Shown: one piece after another, positions 41,332 to 49,441 of the stretch | Position numbering within the stretch: position 1 is the first letter of the stretch | How the letters are laid out: each line of letters starts with the position of its first letter | Assembly: GCA_037200885.1 (NCBI GenBank) | Contig: JBBCIN010000002.1 | Location: forward strand, 124,001 to 188,000 | Direction of reading: 5' to 3' | Source of the DNA: PMG-095 sp037200885 | GTDB taxonomy: Bacteria > Myxococcota_A > Polyangia > Polyangiales > Polyangiaceae | Length of the DNA stretch: 64,000 nucleotides | Position numbers and translations under genes: made by a program | Notes under the pieces: generated by a model | What the model saw: only the letters and a program-made list of their open reading frames with translations | Told to the model about the DNA's origin: nothing | Databases searched by the model: none

Positions 41332-42873
41332 TTACTTCCAGATATGCAGGAACAAGTTGACTCCGCTCGGCTCGGCGTCGACCTCGGCACGAGCGGGAGC
41401 AGGCTTGAGCGGCAGCACGAAGGAGAGCAGCTCCTCGCGACTGCGGTGGATCAAGAACCAGTCCAGGCAATATTCCATGAAGTACCGGCTCGGATTGTTA
41501 CTCGCAACGTTGCCGATCGCCAAGTGCCCGCTCGGGGCAAGCGCGTCGTACAGCACCGCCAATAGCGCCGAAAAGCTGCGCGCGTTCAAATAGTCGAACA
41601 GCCCAGCGCTATAAATGAAGTCGCGCTCGCCGAGGGCTTCCTTCAACTTTTTGGCCGTCAGTAGCCGCCGCACCGACTCCTTGATGAAGTGCACTTTGGC
41701 ACCGGTGCGGATCGCTATCGGCGACAGCGTGCGCTCACAATAGGTCAGCACCCGTTCTTCCTGATCGATCAAGGCGACGTCGATGTACGGACCGAGCTCG
41801 GGGTTTTGTTCGAGCAAGACGAACAGCTCACGGGCCGGGCCGCAGCCAATGCTCGCCACGCGCACGCGCCCGCGCACCTCGATTGCTGCGCGGAGCTTCT
41901 TCGACAGATATTCGAGACGATTGATGTTGGCTTGCGCCGCATCCTCTTGGGCCGCGTACAAATTCAACGCGCGTCCGAACAATGAATCGCCCTCCGCGTG
42001 GTCGCGGTAGAGCATGTTCATCATTTCGTAGTCCCCAGCGTAGCCGAGCGGCTTCGTATAAGCGCGCTTCAGCAGCGGCGAGTGGAGGATGAGCCCGCTG
42101 ATCTGCTTTTTGTAGTAGCTCCGGTAGATGGAGTGCTGATCTTCGGCGAGGTTCGAGACCAGCGCAAAGAGCTCGCGTGAAGCCGCGTTTAGTTTGCCGA
42201 TCAAGGGCGGCGCCGCGCCCTCCAGATACGTTCTCAACGTCTGTTGGCGCGTGAATAGATCGAGGTTCGCGAGCGCCGCTTCCTCGGCGTCCAGGAAGGC
42301 TTTGATGGTCTCCAAAGACCCTCGCAGATCATTGACCCAAACCTTGAATTCATCCGAAACGTCGTCCTCTTGCGGATCGAACACGCCGTACAGGCGTTCG
42401 GAGAAGCTGTGCTTCGTGCCCAAACGGTACAGTTCCGACAGGTCGATCGTGCGCTCTTGTACCTCGACTCCGATGATCAGATCGTTGCCGCGCTCGGTGA
42501 CGCGGCGTACGTGCGCATCGCCCTCGTACAGCACCGCACCGCGGCACACCATCTGCATCTGCTCCAGGCGGTCACCGTTCAGGACCAGGCTGGACTTCGC
42601 GGCCCCGCCGGCGATGAACAGCGCTGCCCCGGTCAAAGACAGGTCCTCGACCACAGCGCGGATCTCACCGAGTGTGCCGTGGCGACCGCTCGCTTCGAGA
42701 CCATCGAGCTGCATCTCTTCCGCACGCACGCGCCGCGCGCGCAGCCGACGCGGCCGATTGAATTCTTCACGCGGCCTCAGCTGGGACTCCGGCGCGTCGC
42801 TCTTTTCGACGATCTTCACGACTCCCGAAGGAGCCTCGTCTTGTGAAAACGCAACCATTTGCTCCTTGTTCAC
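41332..42873 (-). CDS. PilZ domain fused to a PhcB-like SAM methyltransferase
   Basis: A 513-residue cytoplasmic protein. Residues about 38-145 look like a PilZ c-di-GMP receptor: the Arg cluster RPRRLRARRVR (RxxxR) and EDLSLTG (D77-x-S-x-x-G82). Residues about 150-320 are helical with the segment LKRAYTKPLGYAGDYEMMNM, and 330-513 form a class I methyltransferase (motif I VASIGCGPARE, 339-349; acidic VALIDQEE). This arrangement resembles the methyltransferases annotated as 3-hydroxypalmitate methyl ester synthases (PhcB). GTG start overlaps the upstream receiver stop by one base; the sensor gene follows with no gap. Product not proven. Confidence 0.8.
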   Translation of the reverse strand: MNKEQMVAFSQDEAPSGVVKIVEKSDAPESQLRPREEFNRPRRLRARRVRAEEMQLDGLEASGRHGTLGEIRAVVEDLSLTGAALFIAGGAAKSSLVLNGDRLEQMQMVCRGAVLYEGDAHVRRVTERGNDLIIGVEVQERTIDLSELYRLGTKHSFSERLYGVFDPQEDDVSDEFKVWVNDLRGSLETIKAFLDAEEAALANLDLFTRQQTLRTYLEGAAPPLIGKLNAASRELFALVSNLAEDQHSIYRSYYKKQISGLILHSPLLKRAYTKPLGYAGDYEMMNMLYRDHAEGDSLFGRALNLYAAQEDAAQANINRLEYLSKKLRAAIEVRGRVRVASIGCGPARELFVLLEQNPELGPYIDVALIDQEERVLTYCERTLSPIAIRTGAKVHFIKESVRRLLTAKKLKEALGERDFIYSAGLFDYLNARSFSALLAVLYDALAPSGHLAIGNVASNNPSRYFMEYCLDWFLIHRSREELLSFVLPLKPAPARAEVDAEPSGVNLFLHIWK

Positions 42874-43454
42874 TATTGATCTCCGGCCGAATTGGGCACT
42901 AAGTGGGCAGATAAAACCTCGAACAACGCAGGGGCATCCACTGGTTTTTCGAGAAAGGCAATAGCACCGGCGCGAGCAAAGCGGGCAGCCAGCTCCGGTG
43001 TTGGATCGGCGGTCATCGCCACCACTGCTAGGTGCGCGCTAGCTGGCGCGCTTCTGATCTGGGAGCACACGTCGACGCCGCTCATGTTTGGCATGTACGC
43101 GTCCACCAGGACCGCGTCGGGCTTGAATCCACCGACCTGCAAAAGCCCCTCACATGCGCCTTCCGCCAAAACCAATTTTAGATCGGGTGCGGCTTGACGA
43201 AGCACTCGCGACGTGGCTCGCAAGACGGCTGGCTCATCGTCGATCAGGAGTATCGATTGGATGCCGAGCAGATCCAAAGGGATTGGCAGACCCTGCTCGA
43301 CCATGCACGAGAACAGCGCACGCCGCGCGAGCGGTAAGCCAAGGCCCTCCGAGGATCCACGGGACCGACTCGATGCGAGCCAAGCCAGCGCCATGTCCAC
43401 CGACTGAGCTTCCAGGCGCGAGAGGCGCTCAATGCTGAAATATGCTGCGCTCAC
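42873..43454 (-). CDS. Receiver protein with novel N-terminal extension
   Basis: A 193-residue protein. The C-terminal two thirds is a receiver (acidic pair at 72-73, Asp118 in AVLVDAYMPN, Thr148, Lys170). The first 65 residues (ERLSRLEAQSVDMALAWLAS and LPLARRALFSCMVEQGLPI) are helical and unassigned. GTG 43454 is chosen because GACGAGG lies five bases upstream; a further GTG at 43496 has none. First gene of the four-gene unit ending at 37691, all overlapping or abutting. A CAACCA-N6-TGGTTG dyad sits 50 bases upstream. Confidence 0.88.
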   Translation of the reverse strand: MSAAYFSIERLSRLEAQSVDMALAWLASSRSRGSSEGLGLPLARRALFSCMVEQGLPIPLDLLGIQSILLIDDEPAVLRATSRVLRQAAPDLKLVLAEGACEGLLQVGGFKPDAVLVDAYMPNMSGVDVCSQIRSAPASAHLAVVAMTADPTPELAARFARAGAIAFLEKPVDAPALFEVLSAHLVPNSAGDQ

Positions 43455-43503
43455 AGATACCTCGTCAGATGGAGAAGGGGGAAACCGGCCGGGCACGTTA
43501 GAT

Positions 43504-43521
43504 CAACCACACCGTTGGTTG
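43504..43521. promoter_or_regulatory. Dyad upstream of the methyltransferase/sensor operon
   Basis: CAACCA, six bases, TGGTTG: a symmetric 18-base site 50-67 bases before GTG 43454, a position suited to a regulator of the four-gene unit. Binding protein unknown. Confidence 0.4.
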
Positions 43522-43719
43522 CCGATGCAAGACAGCAACACCCTAACAAGTTGCCATGTTTCACATTTCCCATACCGTCATTGTTTCGTAACCAATGCCT
43601 CACGCGTCGGTAGGCAATATCCGCAGTCGTCCTCCGCGGACTCCTGTATGGTCCGTGATTTGGCTCTGCTGTTCGCGAATGCGCGGGTCGATTCTAGACA
43701 CGGAAGGGCAGCTACTTAC

Positions 43720-43747
43720 GTGTTGCGAACATTTCTGTAGTGTTGCG
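43720..43747 (+). repeat. GTGTTGCG direct repeat, exactly 20 bases apart
   Basis: Identical octamers at 43720-43727 and 43740-43747, i.e. two helical turns apart and about 120-145 bases upstream of the sigma-54 motif at 43866, the usual distance for enhancer sites of NtrC-type activators. Confidence 0.5.
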
Positions 43748-43865
43748 CGCGGTGCTCCCTTGCAGCCTGGCGGAACGTGCTCGTCCGTCACACGCGTGGC
43801 AGCTGGCGACGCGCAAGCTCGTCACAGTCCTTCTCTCTCGCGCGCTGCTGGCGCCGAAAGCCCGA

Positions 43866-43881
43866 CGGCACGGCCTATGCT
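43866..43881 (+). promoter_or_regulatory. Sigma-54 promoter for the 43931 gene
   Basis: CGGCACG, four bases, ATGCT, with ten bases between GG and GC. The predicted start near 43892 leaves a 39-base leader with AAGGAG before ATG 43931. Same form as the five motifs between 6.9 and 11 kb, but 33 kb away. Confidence 0.75.
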
Positions 43882-43930
43882 CGTCACTTTCGGCATGTGA
43901 CGACGAGAGCCCATCTCGAAGGAGCGAGCC

Positions 43931-44155
43931 ATGCAGGAATTCGAATTTGTCGACAATCGAAGAGCCTTTCGGTTCGTTGGTATTTTGCTGCTCATCCTGG
44001 GCCTGCTAGCGACGTACGTGATCTTCTCCGGTGCGGGCCGGACCCCCGACACGGGCAGGCCTGACATTCGCCTACCGAAGATTGGGGCGCTCCCTCCGGG
44101 AGGCGCACCGAAGATGCCGCTTCTTATCAACCGCGATCACGAGACGCGTCCCTGA
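43931..44155 (+). CDS. Small single-helix membrane protein (74 aa)
   Basis: Starts MQEFEFVDNRRAFRF, then one strong helix (about 15-35, VGILLLILGLLATYVIFSG) and a Pro/Gly-rich, mildly basic C-terminal tail. An AAGGAG ribosome site precedes the ATG. Probably N-in with the tail outside. No family recognised. Comparable in size and promoter to the 56-residue protein at 8866. Confidence 0.75.
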   Translation: MQEFEFVDNRRAFRFVGILLLILGLLATYVIFSGAGRTPDTGRPDIRLPKIGALPPGGAPKMPLLINRDHETRP

Positions 44156-44362
44156 AGCGATCCGCAGTTCCGTGCACCATCGAGCCTGTCCAAAAATGCT
44201 CGCTGAGGCCGCGCCGTTTTGCTCCAAAATGTCACAATGGCCTCGTCCACAGTACTTCTCGAGTACGGGCGCCGCCATTTGAGGGGTCCCTTGGCATCGG
44301 GGAGAGTACGCTTCGACCATCCCCCCCCAACATCCAAGCGGCAACGACGGAGCAAGCCAGAC

Positions 44363-46297
44363 ATGCAAGCAGCCAGAGAAAGCGTCCTGCTCGTCGATGA
44401 CGAACCACAGGTGCTGGTCGCGCTCGAAGACTTGCTGGGTGACGATTTCAAGGTTCTCAAAACCGAGTCCCCATACCGCGCATTGGAAATGGTTCGCGAG
44501 GACGACGGTATCGCGGTCGTGATCAGCGATCAGCGCATGCCGAAAATGGGTGGCGATGAACTGCTCACCAAGGTCAGTGCGTCCTCCGATGCCAGGCGCA
44601 TCTTGGTTACCGCTTTCGCGGACCTGGCAGCGGTGATTCGCGCGGTCAACAACGGCAGGATCTTCGCCTACGTCACGAAGCCCTGGAATCCCGAGGATCT
44701 CCGGCAAAAAGTGCGCAAAGCGGCAGAGCACTATCGGATGGCTCGAGAGTTGGCGCGGCAGCGACGGCTGCAGGACGCGATCTTGAAGGGGCTGAACGAG
44801 GGCATCATCGTCGCCGACCGCAGCGGGAAATGCCTGCACTTCAACCCCCAGGCCGAGAGGATCCTGGGCGCGGGTCCACACGATGTCGATCCGGAAACTT
44901 GGGCACAGCACTACGGAGTCTTCGCGGCCAACCGCACTGAACTCCTGGCACCGAGCAACAATCCGTTGATCCGCGCGATGCGTGGCGAGCACGGCGCCGA
45001 GACGGAAGTATTCGTGCGCAATGCGACCATTCCCGGAGCTACTCTGTCGATGGCGGGGACTCCGTTGGGCGGTAGCAGCGGCGACGCGCTCGGCGGAGTC
45101 GCCGTGCTGCGGGACATCACCGAGCAGCGAGAGCTCGAAGCGCAGCTCCGGCAGTCCCAGAAGATGGATGCCATCGGACGGCTCGCGGGAGGTGTGGCTC
45201 ATGACTTCAACAACCTGTTGCTGGTGATCCAGAGCTACACCGAGCTCGTGCGCGACGCGCTCCCGATCGATGACTCGAAGCGTGAAGATCTCGAGGAGGT
45301 GCTCGCCGCGTCGCAGCGCGCGGCGATGTTGACCCGGCAACTGCTGACATTTAGTCGTAAAGAAGTCGTTCAGCGGACGTCGCTCGACCTGAACCAAGTC
45401 ATATCGCGGCTCGAGAAAATGCTGGGCAGGATCATCGGTGAGGATATCGAGCTCTCTGTCGTGCCCGCTCCGGAGTTGAGCGCGATTTGGGCCGACGCGG
45501 GGCAAATCGAGCAAATCATCTTGAATCTGTCGATCAACGCACGTGATGCGATGCCTCGTGGCGGGCGTTTGACCATCGCCACGGAAAACGTCAAGCTAGA
45601 TTCGGACGACGCCGCTAAACACGATCCGGCCTGCGCGGGGGATTTCGTACGACTTACCGTCAGCGATGCCGGAGCGGGCATGGACGCCGACACCCAACGG
45701 CGCATCTTCGAACCGTTCTTCACCACCAAGGAGGTCGGCAAGGGCACCGGGCTTGGGCTGGCGACCGTGTACGGCATCGTTCAGCAGAGCGCAGGACACA
45801 TTCGCGTCCAGAGTGAAGTCGGGCGAGGGACGGTATTCGAGATCGACTTCCCCCAAGCGCGCGACGCGGTCGCTCGATCCTGCGCTCCACCGGCCAGCGT
45901 CACCACGAAAGCCGTCTCGGCCACGATTTTGGTCGTCGAAGACGACGCGGCCGTACGCCAAATCGCAGTGCGAGTCCTGCGCAATGGCGGGCACACGATC
46001 CTCGAGGCCCGAGGCCCGAGCGAAGCACGCGCGCAATGCCTCGAACACGGGCCGAGTATCGACTTGCTCTTGACCGACGTGGTGATGCCCGAAGGCTCCG
46101 GCGTACAACTAGCACGGGAGCTGACTCAGATGTATCCCCGCATGCGAGTCGTGTACATGTCCGGCTATCCCGGCGGCGCCGCTCGCGATGGGTCCCTCGA
46201 ACCCGGATTGCAGTACGTCGAAAAGCCCTTCTCGCCAGCCGCGCTGCTCGAAAAAGTCGACGCGATCCTGGGCGCACCGGCCTCAGCTCCTTCGTGA
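44363..46297 (+). CDS. REC-PAS-histidine kinase-REC hybrid
   Basis: A 644-residue soluble protein: receiver (Asp56 in VVISDQRMPKM, Lys107), PAS (about 135-255, WAQHYGVF), HisKA with His280 (LAGGVAHDFNNLL), HATPase (about 375-500) and a second receiver (about 520-635, LLLTDVVMPEG). ATG 44363 has GGAG ten bases upstream and gives the MQAARESVLLVDDEPQV N terminus shared with the proteins at 35956 and 57870. It lies next to, and converges on, the triple-REC kinase of the chemosensory operon with a six-base gap. Input and output receivers around one kinase indicate a relay intermediate. Confidence 0.93.
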   Translation: MQAARESVLLVDDEPQVLVALEDLLGDDFKVLKTESPYRALEMVREDDGIAVVISDQRMPKMGGDELLTKVSASSDARRILVTAFADLAAVIRAVNNGRIFAYVTKPWNPEDLRQKVRKAAEHYRMARELARQRRLQDAILKGLNEGIIVADRSGKCLHFNPQAERILGAGPHDVDPETWAQHYGVFAANRTELLAPSNNPLIRAMRGEHGAETEVFVRNATIPGATLSMAGTPLGGSSGDALGGVAVLRDITEQRELEAQLRQSQKMDAIGRLAGGVAHDFNNLLLVIQSYTELVRDALPIDDSKREDLEEVLAASQRAAMLTRQLLTFSRKEVVQRTSLDLNQVISRLEKMLGRIIGEDIELSVVPAPELSAIWADAGQIEQIILNLSINARDAMPRGGRLTIATENVKLDSDDAAKHDPACAGDFVRLTVSDAGAGMDADTQRRIFEPFFTTKEVGKGTGLGLATVYGIVQQSAGHIRVQSEVGRGTVFEIDFPQARDAVARSCAPPASVTTKAVSATILVVEDDAAVRQIAVRVLRNGGHTILEARGPSEARAQCLEHGPSIDLLLTDVVMPEGSGVQLARELTQMYPRMRVVYMSGYPGGAARDGSLEPGLQYVEKPFSPAALLEKVDAILGAPASAPS

Positions 46298-46303
46298 CCT
46301 CGA

Positions 46304-48367
46304 TCAGCTCGGCTGCCGAACAATCGGCAGGAGGATGCGGGCCTCGGTTCCCCCGCCCTCGACGTCGTGAAATTCCAACGTACCGGCGTGCTTTCGCACG
46401 ATAGAGTAGGTGATCGAGAGCCCGAGACCCGTCCCCTGCCCGACCGGCTTGGTCGTGAAGAACGGGTCCAGGATCTTGGACCGAACCGCTTCGGGGATGC
46501 CCGTGCCCGTGTCAGCGACCGCGATCCGATACGCGGCGTCCTGCGCGCCGGTCGAGATCGTGATTTTTCCCTGGCCTACGATCGCATCGATCGCATTCGC
46601 CACCAGATTCATGATCGCTTGTGTCAAAAGCCCTGGGTAACACTCGATTGAATCAGGGTCACCGTAGTGGGTTTCGACCACGATTCGATCCTTGAGACGA
46701 TGCCCCAAAATCGTGAGCAAAGACTCGATACACTCGCGGATGCTGACCACTTTGCGCTCGCCTTCATCCAGCCGCGAGAAGGTGCGCAACTTGAGCACGA
46801 GATCGCGCATTCGCTGCAGGCCGACGTCCATTTCACCGAGCCGGTCTATCGCGCGTTGCCAAACCACGACCAAGTCGTAACTGAGTGAGCTACGGATTAC
46901 TTCATCCACTTTGGCTGCGCTGCGCCGCACGGTCCCCAGGTGGCTGATCACGAACGCCAACGGGTTATTGATCTCGTGCGCCACCCCCGCGACCAGTTCG
47001 CCTAGGGACGCGAGCTTCGCGGATTGTACGAGCTGTGATTGTGCGGTCTGCAGGTCGCGATACGCGAGCGTGAGCTCCTGGTTCTTTTGCTCCAGCTCTT
47101 CGACGAGCTTGGCGCGCGTCTCCGCCAGTTCACGCGCGGCTCGGGCCTCGGCGGCTTCGATTTGAGAACGGAGCAGTTTTTCTCGTACGCTGCGGTGCTC
47201 GTCCTCGAATTGCTTGCGGCGCAGCTGGGCTCTCACGCGCGCCTTCAACACTTCAAGCTCGCTCGACTTGGAGATGAAGTCATCCGCGCCGCTGCCCAGC
47301 GCTTCGATCATCGCCTTTCGGTTTTCGGCTGCGGTCAGCATGATCAGCGGGATGTCGCGATGAAGCGGCGAAGCCTTGATCAGGCGACAGGTCTCGATGC
47401 CGTCGATCCCGGGCATCACCAAGTCCAGTAGGATACAATCGAACGGCTGGGTGGCGAGCATCTCGATGCCCTCTTCGCCGGAGCGAGCAGGAACCACGTC
47501 GTAGCCTTCACCCCGCAGTACGGCGAGCAGCTCATGGAGGTACGTGGAGCTGTCGTCGATTGCCAGGATCCGCTTCGGGCCGAGCAGGCTCGCGGCCAGG
47601 ATCGGCTCGAGCGAGCTAGCGCGCAAAACCGCAGAAATGCGGGCCAAAACGACCTCCAAATCGTCCTTGCGCACGAACGCGTCGGCGCCGGCCTCGAGCG
47701 CACGCAGCTCGGCGCCTTGATCCTCCGACGCGGTGAGGAGCACACACGGAGTGGCTCGAAGCGCGGCATCCAGCCGAATGCGGCGTATCACCGTACCCCC
47801 GTCGATGCCCGGCATTACGCTGTCCACCAGGATGGCCGTCGGTCGAATGTTATCGGCGATCCTGAGGCCTTCTTCACCGTCCGCGGCCAACACCACCGCG
47901 TAGCTTGCAGTTTCGAGGGCCGCGCCGAGCTCGGCACGAAACGTCGGACTATCGTCGATGATCAGGATCGTCTGCAATACCTGTGAATCGACCGGTTTGC
48001 GAGCGCGCAACAGTTCCCTCACGCGCGCGATCACGTAGCTCGTATCGTAAGGCTTGCCGACGTAGTCGTCGGCGCCAACGCTGATCCCGCGAATCCGATC
48101 ACGGACGTCGGCCTCGGTCGATAGCAGGAGCACGAAGGGTGTCTCGGTCGATTGTGCAGCGCGAATCTCACGCAGGAGCTGGATGCCGTCCTCGTCGGGC
48201 AAGATCACGTCGAGGATCACCGCCGACACGCGCTGCTGCTCGAGAATCTTCCTCGCCTCGGCGACGGTGCTGGCAAGCAACGTGGAAAATCCTGCAGCGT
48301 CGAACGCTTCGGACAAGTCCATCCGCACCGTCAGGCTGTCATCGACAATCAGAACCGCCGGGGACAC
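46304..48367 (-). CDS. Three-receiver histidine kinase, output of the chemosensory operon
   Basis: A 687-residue soluble protein: three tandem receivers with acceptor Asp53, Asp182 and Asp315, a long coiled coil (about 380-455), HisKA with His464 (GELVAGVAHEINNPLAF) and HATPase (about 560-685; DTGTGIP, LDPFFTTK, GTGLGL). Receiver 2 has VRKDD where receivers 1 and 3 have GKPYD and SKSSE around the conserved Lys. It starts at GTG 48367, two bases after the CheB stop, at the end of the chemosensory operon, where Wsp systems carry the WspR response regulator. It therefore probably receives phosphate from CheA and passes a signal on. Confidence 0.93.
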   Translation of the reverse strand: MSPAVLIVDDSLTVRMDLSEAFDAAGFSTLLASTVAEARKILEQQRVSAVILDVILPDEDGIQLLREIRAAQSTETPFVLLLSTEADVRDRIRGISVGADDYVGKPYDTSYVIARVRELLRARKPVDSQVLQTILIIDDSPTFRAELGAALETASYAVVLAADGEEGLRIADNIRPTAILVDSVMPGIDGGTVIRRIRLDAALRATPCVLLTASEDQGAELRALEAGADAFVRKDDLEVVLARISAVLRASSLEPILAASLLGPKRILAIDDSSTYLHELLAVLRGEGYDVVPARSGEEGIEMLATQPFDCILLDLVMPGIDGIETCRLIKASPLHRDIPLIMLTAAENRKAMIEALGSGADDFISKSSELEVLKARVRAQLRRKQFEDEHRSVREKLLRSQIEAAEARAARELAETRAKLVEELEQKNQELTLAYRDLQTAQSQLVQSAKLASLGELVAGVAHEINNPLAFVISHLGTVRRSAAKVDEVIRSSLSYDLVVVWQRAIDRLGEMDVGLQRMRDLVLKLRTFSRLDEGERKVVSIRECIESLLTILGHRLKDRIVVETHYGDPDSIECYPGLLTQAIMNLVANAIDAIVGQGKITISTGAQDAAYRIAVADTGTGIPEAVRSKILDPFFTTKPVGQGTGLGLSITYSIVRKHAGTLEFHDVEGGGTEARILLPIVRQPS

Positions 48368-48369
48368 GC

Positions 48370-49440
48370 CTATTTCCCGCCTTTCGTTGCGACGCGAGTA
48401 ACGGCCGCGCCAATCTCCCCGAGCGGCAAGATCCTTTCGGCTGCCCCCAGCAATGCGGCTTCGCGCGGCATGCCGTAGATGATCGAAGTCGCCTCATCCT
48501 GCGCGATGGTGTGAGCACCGGCTCTGCGTAAAGCGAGCAAACCGTCCGCTCCATCCCTGCCCATCCCGGTCAGCAAACAAGCAACCACGTCGCGAGCACA
48601 TTCCCGGGCCAAGGCTTCGAACAGCACGTCGACGGACGGGCGACACCAATTCCGCTCCGGAGCTGACGAGAGCCCTACCTTTCCGCCCATGACGGCGAGA
48701 TGCCGACCGGGTGGCGCCATGAACACACGCCCCTTGCCGTCGGCAAGGGACTCGCCACCGCGCGCATAGCTCACCGGGTGGGACGTCTGACTCTCGAGCC
48801 ATTCCGCGAAAGCGGAGCTGAATGGCTCATCGATGTGTAGAACGACCAACATCGTCAGCGGCAGTCCAACCGGGATCCCTCGCAGCACATCGACCAGCGC
48901 GCCCGGGCCCCCCGTCGATGCGCCCAACGCAATCACCGAATGGCCCTGATCCCCGCCCCGCGCTGGCGCCGGTAAACCGACTGGCAGCGCCGGGGCCGCG
49001 CGTCCCGCACCGGCCAACCGCGCCCGGATATGCGTGATCACACGAATCCGCGACACCATCTTGATTGCCGCCAAAAACTTACGCTCCCAAACGCCGTCCA
49101 CCTCATCGGTCAGGGGTTTCTCGAGCACGTCGACCGCGCCCGCGGCCAGGGCGTCGTAAGTCTTGAACAGGTCCCCACGATTGGTCGACGAAGACACGAT
49201 CAGAATCGGAGTGGGAAAGTGGCCCATGATGTGCTCGGTCGCGGACACTCCGTCCAAAATCGGCAGATGCATGTCCAAGGTGATCACGTCCGGACGCAGC
49301 GCCCGGCACAGATCGATCGCCTGCTGACCATTTTCTCCCTCGGCCACGACTTCGAGAGCGGGATCCGAAGTGATGACTTCGACCAGCCGCTTTCGCACCG
49401 TCAGCGAGTCTTCGACGACGAGGACGCGAATTTTCGGCAT
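48370..49440 (-). CDS. cheB: CheB methylesterase
   Basis: Protein-glutamate methylesterase that resets the MCP by removing methyl groups, 356 residues. Receiver (acidic pair Glu10-Asp11, Asp57 in VITLDMHLP, Lys108), linker of about 45 residues, then the esterase with catalytic triad Ser175 (ALGASTGGPG), His202 (VVLHIDEPFSSAF) and Asp296 (LLTGMGRDGADG). Phosphorylation by CheA should activate it. It abuts cheA (one-base gap) and the triple-REC kinase gene. Confidence 0.96.
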   Translation of the reverse strand: MPKIRVLVVEDSLTVRKRLVEVITSDPALEVVAEGENGQQAIDLCRALRPDVITLDMHLPILDGVSATEHIMGHFPTPILIVSSSTNRGDLFKTYDALAAGAVDVLEKPLTDEVDGVWERKFLAAIKMVSRIRVITHIRARLAGAGRAAPALPVGLPAPARGGDQGHSVIALGASTGGPGALVDVLRGIPVGLPLTMLVVLHIDEPFSSAFAEWLESQTSHPVSYARGGESLADGKGRVFMAPPGRHLAVMGGKVGLSSAPERNWCRPSVDVLFEALARECARDVVACLLTGMGRDGADGLLALRRAGAHTIAQDEATSIIYGMPREAALLGAAERILPLGEIGAAVTRVATKGGK

Positions 49441-49441
49441 G

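Larger units (their letters stand above)
43455..43930. other. Regulatory gap between divergent genes (476 bases)
   Basis: Lies between the start of the PhcB/S/R-like unit and the small membrane gene at 43931. Contains a dyad (43504-43521), a spaced direct repeat (43720-43747) and a sigma-54 motif (43866-43881). Its left part is AT-richer than the surroundings. No coding frame is credible. Confidence 0.6.
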
